From: CAYNUJ01 sp964621225
GTDB taxonomy: Bacteria; Bacteroidota; Ignavibacteria; Ignavibacteriales; Melioribacteraceae
Length of the DNA stretch: 30,960 nucleotides
Assembly (NCBI GenBank): GCA_964621225.1
Contig: CAZULK010000016.1
Coordinates: forward strand, 1 to 30,960
Direction: 5' to 3'
Each line of letters begins with the position of its first letter. The first letter of the stretch is position 1. Positions 1 to 7,339 of this stretch are shown piece after piece. The position numbers and the translations under genes were made by a program. Below the pieces are notes generated by a model that worked only from the letters and a program-made list of their open reading frames with translations, did not search any database and was not told the DNA's origin.

Positions 1-57
1 TAGAGTCACAGCCTTCCAAGCTGTTGGTCGCGGGTTCGAGTCCCGTCTCCCGCTCCA
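1..57 (+). tRNA. trnG: tRNA-Gly(TCC), 5' end cut off by the window edge
   Basis: Only the 3' three quarters are present. The anticodon stem pairs 8-12 (ACAGC) with 20-24 (GCTGT) around the loop CTTCCAA, giving anticodon TCC at 15-17. A TTCGAGT T-loop and the 3' acceptor strand CTCCCGC (47-53) follow, then discriminator T54 and an encoded CCA at 55-57. Glycine identity fits the anticodon and the U73 discriminator. The missing 5' part should pair as GCGGGAG. Unlike the other three tRNAs of the window, this gene encodes its CCA end. A tRNA-Gly next to a tRNA-Thr just before secE-nusG is a common bacterial arrangement. Confidence 0.95.
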
Positions 58-78
58 TTCCACATTTGTTATAGCGTT

Positions 79-112
79 AAGATCAGTTCCCTTTGGGAGC
101 TGATCTTTTATT
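79..112 (+). terminator. Intrinsic-terminator-like hairpin between tRNA-Gly and tRNA-Thr
   Basis: Bases 79-91 (AAGATCAGTTCCC) pair with 95-107 (GGGAGCTGATCTT) as a 13-bp stem with one G-U pair and a TTT loop, followed by TTATT. The shape is that of a rho-independent terminator with a short, interrupted U-tract. Only 15 bases separate it from tRNA-Thr and no promoter fits in that gap. It may therefore terminate partially, or protect or process the tRNA-Gly 3' trailer, rather than fully separate two transcripts. Confidence 0.6.
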
Positions 113-122
113 GTGTTTAAAA

Positions 123-195
<73 letters not shown>

Positions 196-230
196 CTACT
201 TTTTATAAAGTTTTTTATTTGGAGTAAGAA

Positions 231-398
231 ATGGCAAAAGCAAAAAATGCTAGAATAACTATTATTTTGGAAAGTACCGCCGGTACCGGCTATCGCTATA
301 CAACTACCAAAAACAAAAGAAATCATCCTTCCAGAGTTGAATACAAGAAGTATGATCCGGTAGTTCGTAAACACGTTATATTTAAGGAAACTAAATAA
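231..398 (+). CDS. rpmG: Large ribosomal subunit protein bL33, zinc-free type
   Basis: This is a 55-residue basic protein starting MAKAKNARITIILESTAG and ending VRKHVIFKETK, which matches bL33 in length and in the RYTTTKNKRN and YDPVVRKH motifs. L33 is a small 50S protein near the tRNA E site. The sequence has no cysteine, so it is the zinc-independent (C-minus) form; the C-plus form has two CxxC pairs. The ATG has GGAG six bases upstream. It sits between tRNA-Thr and tRNA-Trp, ahead of secE-nusG; rpmG-trnW-secE-nusG is a known bacterial neighbourhood. In E. coli and many others a tuf gene sits near this place; here tuf is in the str operon only. Confidence 0.95.
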   Translation: MAKAKNARITIILESTAGTGYRYTTTKNKRNHPSRVEYKKYDPVVRKHVIFKETK

Positions 399-399
399 T

Positions 400-472
<73 letters not shown>

Positions 473-497
473 CAACTTTAAGGATTATTGCTGAGCT

Positions 498-680
498 ATG
501 AAAGAAAAAATTATTAACTTTTTTAACGACGTGGTCAAGGAAATGAAAAAAGTAACTTGGCCTACTAAAGAAGAACTCAAAGAGTCTACTAACGTTGTTA
601 TTGTCGTATGTTTATTGATTGCTGTTTTTACTTATGCAATTGATATGATTGTTTCTCAAATTTTTAAAGGATTATTTTAA
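498..680 (+). CDS. secE: Preprotein translocase subunit SecE
   Basis: This 60-residue protein is of the short, single-membrane-segment SecE type. An amphipathic N-terminal helix (residues about 3-18) leads to the hallmark KKVTWPTKEEL (residues 17-27). One hydrophobic segment follows (about 33-55, VVIVVCLLIAVFTYAIDMIV). SecE clamps SecY together in the SecYEG protein-conducting channel of the inner membrane. A weak AAGGA lies about 13 bases before the ATG. It directly precedes nusG with two bases between them, the classic secE-nusG pair, and its partner SecY is encoded later in the same window. Confidence 0.97.
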   Translation: MKEKIINFFNDVVKEMKKVTWPTKEELKESTNVVIVVCLLIAVFTYAIDMIVSQIFKGLF

Positions 681-682
681 TT

Positions 683-1228
683 TTGGAAAATCCTAACTTA
701 AAATGGTATGTGGTAAGAACATTTTCGGGTCACGAAAATAAAGTGAAAACACTCTTGGAAGCCGAGTTGCGCGACAATGAGCTTCTGAGAGCTAAAATTC
801 CCGAAGTATTGGTTCCTACCGAAAAAGTATTCGAAGTAAAAGACGGTAAGAAGAGAAGCAAAACTAAAAACTTCTTCCCGGGTTACATTCTTATCCAAGC
901 CGACTTGGATAACAAAGTAATCGATTTTGTTTCGAACACTCCTTCGGTAATGGGATTCTTGGGTTCCGGCAAAACTCCTATTCCTCTTCAGCCGGATGAA
1001 GTGAAAAGAATTATTGGCAGATTGACCCAAGATGAAAACACCGAAAGAACTGAAACTATCTTCCGTGCCGGTGACTTTGTTAAAATTGTTGACGGACCGT
1101 TCAGCAATTTCTCCGGTTACATCGAAGAAGTTAACGAAGAAAAGATGAAGATGAAAGTTATGGTCTCTATTTTTGGTCGTAAAACACCTGTTGAGATCGA
1201 TTTTGTTCAAGCAGAATTAGAAAAGTAA
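683..1228 (+). CDS. nusG: Transcription termination/antitermination factor NusG
   Basis: The protein is 181 residues, the usual NusG length. The NGN domain (about 8-118) begins KWYVVRTFSGHENKVK and includes FFPGYILIQ, which contacts the RNA polymerase clamp. The C-terminal KOW domain (about 127-181) contains GDFVKIVDGPFSNFSG and binds S10 or Rho. The start chosen is TTG at 683, two bases after secE; it puts the conserved Trp at residue 8 as in homologues. The only SD is an AAAGG 12 bases upstream inside secE, so translation may be coupled to secE. NusG suppresses pausing and links transcription to translation; its partner S10 (rpsJ) is in this window. Confidence 0.97.
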   Translation: MENPNLKWYVVRTFSGHENKVKTLLEAELRDNELLRAKIPEVLVPTEKVFEVKDGKKRSKTKNFFPGYILIQADLDNKVIDFVSNTPSVMGFLGSGKTPIPLQPDEVKRIIGRLTQDENTERTETIFRAGDFVKIVDGPFSNFSGYIEEVNEEKMKMKVMVSIFGRKTPVEIDFVQAELEK

Positions 1229-1246
1229 TATAAGGCAGGAAAAATA

Positions 1247-1672
1247 ATGGCAAAGAAAATAGCTGGTTACATTAAGCTTCAAATTCCCGCTGGTCAAGCT
1301 AACCCTTCACCACCGGTTGGACCTGCATTGGGTCAAAAAGGTGTAAACATTATGGAGTTTTGCAAACAGTTTAACGCAAAAACTTCCGACAAAGCCGGAT
1401 TGATAATTCCGGTTGTAATAACCGTGTATCAAGATAAATCTTTTACGTTTATTACAAAAACACCTCCGGCTGCGGTATTATTGAAAAAGACTTTGAAGCT
1501 GGATAAAGGTTCTTCCGAACCGAATAAAACAAAAGTTGCTCAGGTTACTCGTGAGCAATTAAAGGAAATTGCAGAAATGAAAATGCCGGACTTAAATGCG
1601 CATGATATAGATCATGCAATCAATATGATTGCCGGCACAGCCAGAAGTATGGGTATAACTGTTAAAGATTAA
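1247..1672 (+). CDS. rplK: Large ribosomal subunit protein uL11
   Basis: This 141-residue protein is the standard bacterial L11 length. The N-terminal domain carries the proline-rich PAGQANPSPPVGPALGQ (about 14-30), the face that forms the thiostrepton-binding pocket with 23S rRNA helices 43/44. The C-terminal rRNA-binding domain includes KTPPAAVLLKK and ends GTARSMGITVKD. L11 forms the base of the GTPase-associated centre used by EF-G and EF-Tu. The ATG is preceded by AGGCAGGA. The short spacer (18 bases) after nusG leaves no room for a separate leader, so an L1-binding control site upstream, as in E. coli, is not evident here. Confidence 0.98.
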   Translation: MAKKIAGYIKLQIPAGQANPSPPVGPALGQKGVNIMEFCKQFNAKTSDKAGLIIPVVITVYQDKSFTFITKTPPAAVLLKKTLKLDKGSSEPNKTKVAQVTREQLKEIAEMKMPDLNAHDIDHAINMIAGTARSMGITVKD

Positions 1673-1695
1673 TTTTAATAAGGACTTGATGGATT

Positions 1696-2397
1696 ATGAA
1701 AGTCTCTAAAAGAGTAAAAGAGTTAAGAAAAAAGATCGATACAAAAAAGGAATATTCCTTGGAAGATGCAGTGAAACTGCTTAAGGAAAATTCCAGTGTT
1801 AAATTTACCGAATCTCTCGACGTAGCAATAAAATTGGGTGTAAATCCCAAACACGCCGACCAAATGGTTCGCGGTACTGTTACTTTACCTCATGGAATTG
1901 GTAAAGACGTGAGAGTATTGGTAATTGCACAAGGTGAAAAAGCCAAAGAAGCCCTCGAAGCCGGAGCAGATTACGCCGGATTCGATGAATATCTCGAAAA
2001 AATTGAAGGCGGTTGGGCTGAAATAGATACTATTATCGCAACACCCGATGCAATGCCTAAACTCGGTAAATTGGGTAGATTCCTTGGTCCTCGCGGATTG
2101 ATGCCGAATCCTAAAAGCGGTACTGTTACTATGGATGTTGCTACTGCTGTGAAGGAAGCAAAAGCCGGTAAAATCGAATTCCGCGTAGATAAAGCAGGTA
2201 TTGTGCATACTTCGTTGGGCAAGTTGGATTTCGAAGAAGAAAAACTTGTTGATAATGCGAAGGCATTCTTACAGACTATTATCAAATTAAGACCTTCTTC
2301 TGCAAAAGGTCAGTATGTTCGCAGTCTGTATCTTTCTAGCACAATGGGACCGGGTTTACCGATCAATAAAGACGAAACATTAGCAGCATTAAAATAA
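1696..2397 (+). CDS. rplA: Large ribosomal subunit protein uL1
   Basis: This 233-residue protein has the two-domain L1 layout. Domain I is made from both termini (KVSKRVKELRKKID at the start, PSSAKGQYVRSLYLSSTMGPG at the end). Domain II lies between, with GKDVRVLVIAQGEKAKEA and the strongly conserved GPRGLMPNPKSGTV (about 131-144). L1 forms the mobile stalk that moves deacylated tRNA out of the E site; in several bacteria it also represses its own operon. It follows rplK by 23 bases, with GGA before the ATG. No unusual insertion or truncation is seen. Confidence 0.98.
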   Translation: MKVSKRVKELRKKIDTKKEYSLEDAVKLLKENSSVKFTESLDVAIKLGVNPKHADQMVRGTVTLPHGIGKDVRVLVIAQGEKAKEALEAGADYAGFDEYLEKIEGGWAEIDTIIATPDAMPKLGKLGRFLGPRGLMPNPKSGTVTMDVATAVKEAKAGKIEFRVDKAGIVHTSLGKLDFEEEKLVDNAKAFLQTIIKLRPSSAKGQYVRSLYLSSTMGPGLPINKDETLAALK

Positions 2398-2468
2398 AAG
2401 TTTACGCACTCTGTTATTAACTGCTTCTAATTTAGTTAATAATAAAATCTAAAAATAGGTGGTGGAAT
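2398..2468 (+). promoter_or_regulatory. Candidate L10-type mRNA leader before rplJ
   Basis: The 71-base spacer before rplJ is longer than most here and can fold. Bases 2414-2422 (TTATTAACT) pair perfectly with 2434-2442 (AGTTAATAA) around an 11-base loop. In many bacteria the rplJ leader is bound by the L10-L12 complex to repress translation, and the position fits. I cannot identify a kink-turn or the consensus L10-binding motif by eye, and the stem is AT-only apart from one C-G pair, so this is a weak call based mainly on position. Confidence 0.3.
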
Positions 2469-2990
2469 ATGAACAAAGCTCAAAAAGCTGAAATTATCGA
2501 AGAAATCAAAGAGAATCTTCAGAATTCCACTGCGGTCTATTTAGTCGATTATCAAGGAGTTGACGTTGCAGGAATAAACGAACTGCGCAGTCAATTCATC
2601 AAAGAAGGTGTTACTTATAAAGTATACAAGAACACCTTATTAAAACGCGCACTTGATGAAGTTGGCGGTTACGATCAGTTAAATGATCTTCTCGTAGGTA
2701 TGACAGGTATTGCCTTTGCCGGCGAGAATTATGTAGCCCCGGCTAAGATAATCAAGAAATATTTTACTGCGAATAAGAAATTCTCTTTGAAAGGATGCTA
2801 CATAGAATCGAATTTCTATGGTGGAGATCAATTGGAAGTTCTTGCTTCCATGCCTTCCAAAGAAGAAGTTATGGCCGGAATTGTTGGCAGCATTGCTGCT
2901 CCTGCATCCGGAATTGTTGGTGCAATTAACGCAGTTATGCGCGATATTGTTTCATTGGTTGATGAAATCGGCAAAAAGAAAGCCGCATAA
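2469..2990 (+). CDS. rplJ: Large ribosomal subunit protein uL10 (stalk base)
   Basis: This 173-residue protein has a globular N-terminal rRNA-binding domain starting NKAQKAEIIEEIKE. It includes the conserved VDYQGVDVAGINELR, YKVYKNTLLKRAL (about 51-63) and GMTGIAF. A C-terminal helix (about 140-170, ending RDIVSLVDEIGKKKAA) normally carries the L12 dimers. L10 plus L12 make the stalk that recruits translation GTPases. It sits before rplL as usual, with GGTGG six bases before the ATG. The 71-base leader may hold an autoregulatory site. The helix length would suit two or three L12 dimers; this is inferred only from protein length. Confidence 0.98.
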   Translation: MNKAQKAEIIEEIKENLQNSTAVYLVDYQGVDVAGINELRSQFIKEGVTYKVYKNTLLKRALDEVGGYDQLNDLLVGMTGIAFAGENYVAPAKIIKKYFTANKKFSLKGCYIESNFYGGDQLEVLASMPSKEEVMAGIVGSIAAPASGIVGAINAVMRDIVSLVDEIGKKKAA

Positions 2991-3027
2991 TTTTGAAGTG
3001 AAAATTAAATTATAGGAGAAAATAAAA

Positions 3028-3408
3028 ATGTCTGAAAAAGTAGCAGAAATAGTAGAAAAAATTAAAGAGCTCACTTTAGTTGAAGCTACGGAATTAAAAA
3101 ATGCTTTAGAAGAAGAATTTGGCGTTACAGCAGCTGCACCTGTTATGATGGGTGGAATGCCAGCCGCTGGCGGCGAAGCTGCAGCAGCAGAAGAAAAAAC
3201 TGAATTCGACGTTGTTTTGGCATCAGTTGGAGATAAGAAAATCAACGTTATTAAAGTAGTTCGCGCTCATACAGGTTTGGGTCTTAAAGAAGCTAAAGAA
3301 TTAGTTGACTCTGCTCCTAAAGCTGTTAAAGAAGCTGTTTCCAAGGACGAAGCTGAAAAAATCAAGAAAGAATTGGAAGAAGCTGGAGCTACTGTAGAAC
3401 TTAAGTAG
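3028..3408 (+). CDS. rplL: Large ribosomal subunit protein bL12 (L7/L12)
   Basis: This 126-residue protein has the three L12 parts. A helical N-terminal dimerisation and L10-binding domain (1-30) is followed by a flexible Ala/Gly/Met hinge (about 35-55). The C-terminal factor-binding domain begins about residue 58 (TEFDVVLASVGDKKINVIK) and contains GLGLKEAKELVDSAPK. L12 is the multicopy stalk protein that stimulates GTP hydrolysis by EF-G and EF-Tu. TAGGAG lies eight bases before the ATG. The 37-base rplJ-rplL gap and the long rplL-rpoB gap (123 bases) with a hairpin fit the usual need to make more L12 than its neighbours. Confidence 0.98.
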   Translation: MSEKVAEIVEKIKELTLVEATELKNALEEEFGVTAAAPVMMGGMPAAGGEAAAAEEKTEFDVVLASVGDKKINVIKVVRAHTGLGLKEAKELVDSAPKAVKEAVSKDEAEKIKKELEEAGATVELK

Positions 3409-3455
3409 TTTATTATAATTATTAGATCATAAATATTATTCTTTTAATTTTGCCT

Positions 3456-3489
3456 AAGTGGTAAGGCGGTGAGGTGCGCCTTACCACTT
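3456..3489 (+). promoter_or_regulatory. Perfect 13-bp hairpin in the rplL-rpoB spacer, candidate attenuator
   Basis: AAGTGGTAAGGCG (3456-3468) is exactly complementary to CGCCTTACCACTT (3477-3489), with an 8-base GTGAGGTG loop, followed by TTGGCTATTTTATT. The U-tract is poor, so termination would be partial. The place matches the attenuator and RNase III site between rplL and rpoB in E. coli, which lowers polymerase expression relative to the stalk proteins. The structure is seen directly; its function is inferred from position. No promoter is evident in the remaining spacer. Confidence 0.6.
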
Positions 3490-3531
3490 TTGGCTATTTT
3501 ATTGTAAGAATTTTCTTTCGAGGAGGTTGGA

Positions 3532-6500
3532 TTGAAAAACCAAAATATAAACAAAAAGACTAATCGAATATCATTCAGGTCCATTACTCCCGTGCTGGAT
3601 ATTCCCGACTTGTTGAATATTCAATTAGAATCCTTCGAAGATTTTCTCCAATTACAGGTTAAGCCCGATAAACGCGAAAGCAAGGGCCTACAATCCGTTT
3701 TCGAAGCAAATTTCCCAATTACTGACAACAAAGAGTTGTTCAGATTAGATTTTATTAATTACGAAATGGAAAAGCCTCGCTTTTCTATGGCAGAATGCGA
3801 AGAAAGAGGTTTAACTTACAGCGCTTCTTTGAAAGCTAAAATGCGTCTTTCTTCCAGGGAAAATGATACTGAAGAATTTGTAAATACCGTTGAACAGGAA
3901 GTTTATTTGGGAAATCTTCCTTATATGACTAATCGCGGTACATTTATTATTAATGGCGCCGAAAGAGTTGTTGTATCTCAGTTGCACAGATCTCCCGGTG
4001 TTGCCTTCTCGCAAACAGTTCACCCAAACGGAACCCCGATTTATTCGGCCAGAATTATTCCGTTCCGCGGTTCTTGGGTGGAATTTGCAACTGACATTAA
4101 CCACGTTCTCTATATTTACGTGGACAGAAGGAAAAAATTCCCCTCCACAACTCTGCTTAGAGCCCTCGGTTACGAAACCGACGAACAAATTTTAAGATTA
4201 TTCGATATGATCGAGGAAATTAAGAAAGAAGACCTCGATCCCGCATTGCACGTTGGCAGATTAGTTGCAGAAGATATTATAGACCTTACAACCGGTGAAA
4301 TTTTTGCCGCTCGCGATACTGAGCTTACCGAAGAAATTATTGAAGATATCAAAAATTCCACGGTTGAGGAGATGAAACTCATTCAATCTCCTATTTCCCA
4401 TGAACAGGATTTAATATTAAATACATTAAAGAAAGATACCTCTACAAATAAAGAAGAAGCCCTCTTCGCTATTTATCGTGCATTGAGAACAGGCGAAGCA
4501 CCGGATTATGATACTGCCGCTTCCTTGCTCGAAAAATTGTTCTTCAACGATAAAAGATACGATTTGGGAGAAGTTGGTCGTTTCAGAATGAACGACAAAC
4601 TGAAGCTCGACATCCCCACGGATGTAAAAGTGCTCACTTTCGAAGATATTCTTGCAATAATCAAAAACATTATACACCTCAAAAACGGAAATATTAACGT
4701 AGACGATATAGATCACCTCGGTAACAGAAGGGTTCGTACTGTAGGTGAACAATTAATGCAACAATTCAATGTCGGTTTGGCCAGAATGGCGCGCACAATA
4801 CGCGAAAGACTGAATATGCGCGATACGGAAAATATGCAACCGCAAGAATTGGTGAATGCCAGAACATTGAGTTCTGTTATAAATGCGTTCTTCGGGACTA
4901 ACCAGTTGTCCCAGTTCATGGATCAAACTAACCCGTTATCAGAATTAACTCATAAAAGAAGAGTTTCCGCTCTCGGTCCGGGTGGATTGACCAGAGAAAG
5001 AGCCGGTTTCGAAGTGCGTGACGTTCACCACTCTCATTACGGTCGTCTCTGTCCTATTGAAACCCCGGAAGGTCCGAACATCGGTTTGATTAACTCCCTT
5101 ACGATTTATTCGAAAGTTAACAGTTACGGATTCTTGGAAACTCCCTACAGAAAAGTTGTAAACGGAAGAGTTACAAAAGAAATCGTTTACCTCAGTGCAG
5201 ATGAAGAAGATAAATATATCATTGCACAGGCAAACGCTCCAATCGACGAAAAAGGAAATTTCCTAAAAGATAGAATCAAATGTCGTAAAAAAGGTGAATT
5301 CCCCGTAGTTCAACCGCAAGATATCGATTTAATGGACGTGGCTCCATCTCAAATTGTATCTGTTGCTGCGTCATTGATTCCGTTCCTCGAACATGACGAT
5401 GCTAACCGTGCTCTTATGGGATCGAACATGCAACGTCAGGCAGTTCCGTTGATGGTTACCGAAGCTCCTATAGTTGGTACCGGAATGGAAGCAAAAGTGG
5501 CGGAAGATTCAAGAACGATATATGTGGCTGAAGACAACGGAACAGTTGAATTTGCCGATGCTACAAGAATTGTTGTTAAATACGACGTTGACGAAAAAAG
5601 TGTGGAACACTTAACCACATTCTACAACGATAGAAGAGTTGAATATAAATTAACCAAATTTAACGGAACAAACCAGGAAACCTGCTTCAACCAAAGACCA
5701 ATTGTTAAAACAGGTCAAAGGGTTAAAAAAGGTGATGTATTAGCCGACGGACCCGCAATTGACCATGGAGAATTGGCTCTTGGTAAAAACGTTCGTGTTG
5801 CCTTCATGCCTTGGAGAGGATATAACTTCGAGGATGCTATTATTATTTCCGAAAAATTGGTTGCTGAAGACGTTTACACTTCTATTCATATTGAAGATTT
5901 CGAACTCCAGGTACGCGAAACCAAACGTGGTGAAGAAGAGCTGACAAGAGATATTCCAAACGTTAGCGAAGAAGCCACTAAAAATTTGGATGAATACGGA
6001 ATTATTCGCGAAGGCGCTCTTGTTAAAGAAGGGGATATTCTGATTGGTAAGATTACCCCGAAAGGTGAGAGTGATCCTACACCGGAAGAAAAACTCCTTA
6101 AAGCGATATTCGGGGATAAAGCCGGTGATGTGAAAGATGCTTCACTTAAAGCGCCTCCGGGATTGAAAGGCATTGTAATCAAAACAAGATTGTTCAGCAG
6201 AAAGAAAAGAGACGCTGAAACTAAAAAATTCGAGAAAAAGCAAATTGAAGAACTCGAAACACAATATAATGCCGAAAGACAGAAGATTTATGGAAAATTA
6301 GTCGAAAAACTCACTTTGATTGGTGCGGGTAAAACCGTTGTTGGTATCCGCGACCTTGATGGTTCCATGGCAATAAAGAAAGGAACTAAGATCAAAGAAG
6401 GCACTTTCGACGAAATTGAAGACGTTACCAAACTCGATTACACTCAAGATTGGTACAGCGACGAAAAAGCAAATGAATTGACTAAAAAATTATTCGAAAA

Positions 6501-7311
6501 TTACTTTAATAAAATTGCCGGAATTGAAGAGGATTTCAAATTAAAGAAATTCAATATTCAAAGCGGTGACGAACTGGCACCCGGAATTGTTCAGTTGGCA
6601 AAAGTTTATATTGCCAAGAAGAGAAAACTTTCCGTGGGCGATAAAATGGCGGGTCGTCACGGAAACAAAGGTGTTGTTGCCAAAATAGTTCCGGTGGAAG
6701 ATATGCCTTACGATGAGAACGGCGAGCCGGTGGATATTATTCTCAATCCTCTCGGTGTGCCTTCCCGTATGAATATCGGACAGATATACGAAACAGCCCT
6801 TGGATGGGTTGGTAAGAAAATGGGAGTTAAATTCGAAACTCCGATTTTCGATTCCGCTACTGTTCAAGAAGTTGAACAATATTTGGAAGAATCCGGTATT
6901 GAAGAAGGTAGTAAAACAACACTCTACGACGGAAGGACCGGCGAGAAATTCCATCAGAAAGTGACCTGCGGTTATATTTACATGCTCAAATTGGGTCACA
7001 TGGTGGACGATAAACTTCACGCTCGTTCAATTGGACCATACTCTCTCATCACACAACAACCGTTGGGAGGTAAGGCTCAATTTGGTGGTCAAAGATTCGG
7101 TGAAATGGAAGTTTGGGCGCTCGAAGGTTACGGAGCTTCCCATGTGCTTCAAGAAATATTGACCGTCAAGAGTGACGACGTTCAAGGTCGTGCCAAAACC
7201 TACGAAGCCTTGGTTAAAGGTGAAAACATGCAAGATCCTAACATTCCCGAAGCATTCAATGTTATGATCAAGGAATTGAACGGTTTAGGCTTGGATATTA
7301 AAGTAAACTAA
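3532..7311 (+). CDS. rpoB: DNA-directed RNA polymerase subunit beta
   Basis: This 1259-residue protein is full length for this group (E. coli 1342, with a larger lineage insertion). The rifampicin-binding region contains FFGTNQLSQFMDQTNPLSEL and LTHKRRVSALGPGG. The residues matching E. coli D516, H526 and S531 are D464, H474 and S479, all of the sensitive type. GRLCPIETPEGPNIGLINSL follows. Near the C-terminus, GDKMAGRHGNKG supplies the active-site lysines K1038 and K1046. The end, ALEGYGASHVLQEILTVKSD, is also well conserved. The start is TTG with AGGAGG five bases upstream. It is followed by rpoC after 28 bases and preceded by a hairpin that may attenuate it. Confidence 0.99.
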   Translation: MKNQNINKKTNRISFRSITPVLDIPDLLNIQLESFEDFLQLQVKPDKRESKGLQSVFEANFPITDNKELFRLDFINYEMEKPRFSMAECEERGLTYSASLKAKMRLSSRENDTEEFVNTVEQEVYLGNLPYMTNRGTFIINGAERVVVSQLHRSPGVAFSQTVHPNGTPIYSARIIPFRGSWVEFATDINHVLYIYVDRRKKFPSTTLLRALGYETDEQILRLFDMIEEIKKEDLDPALHVGRLVAEDIIDLTTGEIFAARDTELTEEIIEDIKNSTVEEMKLIQSPISHEQDLILNTLKKDTSTNKEEALFAIYRALRTGEAPDYDTAASLLEKLFFNDKRYDLGEVGRFRMNDKLKLDIPTDVKVLTFEDILAIIKNIIHLKNGNINVDDIDHLGNRRVRTVGEQLMQQFNVGLARMARTIRERLNMRDTENMQPQELVNARTLSSVINAFFGTNQLSQFMDQTNPLSELTHKRRVSALGPGGLTRERAGFEVRDVHHSHYGRLCPIETPEGPNIGLINSLTIYSKVNSYGFLETPYRKVVNGRVTKEIVYLSADEEDKYIIAQANAPIDEKGNFLKDRIKCRKKGEFPVVQPQDIDLMDVAPSQIVSVAASLIPFLEHDDANRALMGSNMQRQAVPLMVTEAPIVGTGMEAKVAEDSRTIYVAEDNGTVEFADATRIVVKYDVDEKSVEHLTTFYNDRRVEYKLTKFNGTNQETCFNQRPIVKTGQRVKKGDVLADGPAIDHGELALGKNVRVAFMPWRGYNFEDAIIISEKLVAEDVYTSIHIEDFELQVRETKRGEEELTRDIPNVSEEATKNLDEYGIIREGALVKEGDILIGKITPKGESDPTPEEKLLKAIFGDKAGDVKDASLKAPPGLKGIVIKTRLFSRKKRDAETKKFEKKQIEELETQYNAERQKIYGKLVEKLTLIGAGKTVVGIRDLDGSMAIKKGTKIKEGTFDEIEDVTKLDYTQDWYSDEKANELTKKLFENYFNKIAGIEEDFKLKKFNIQSGDELAPGIVQLAKVYIAKKRKLSVGDKMAGRHGNKGVVAKIVPVEDMPYDENGEPVDIILNPLGVPSRMNIGQIYETALGWVGKKMGVKFETPIFDSATVQEVEQYLEESGIEEGSKTTLYDGRTGEKFHQKVTCGYIYMLKLGHMVDDKLHARSIGPYSLITQQPLGGKAQFGGQRFGEMEVWALEGYGASHVLQEILTVKSDDVQGRAKTYEALVKGENMQDPNIPEAFNVMIKELNGLGLDIKVN

Positions 7312-7339
7312 ATTTTTTATTACCAAAGGAGAAAGTTTT

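Noticed and set aside
698..1210. Antisense open frame of 170 codons opposite nusG
   Set aside because: It mirrors nusG almost end to end and the predicted protein has no family features; a shadow of the coding strand.
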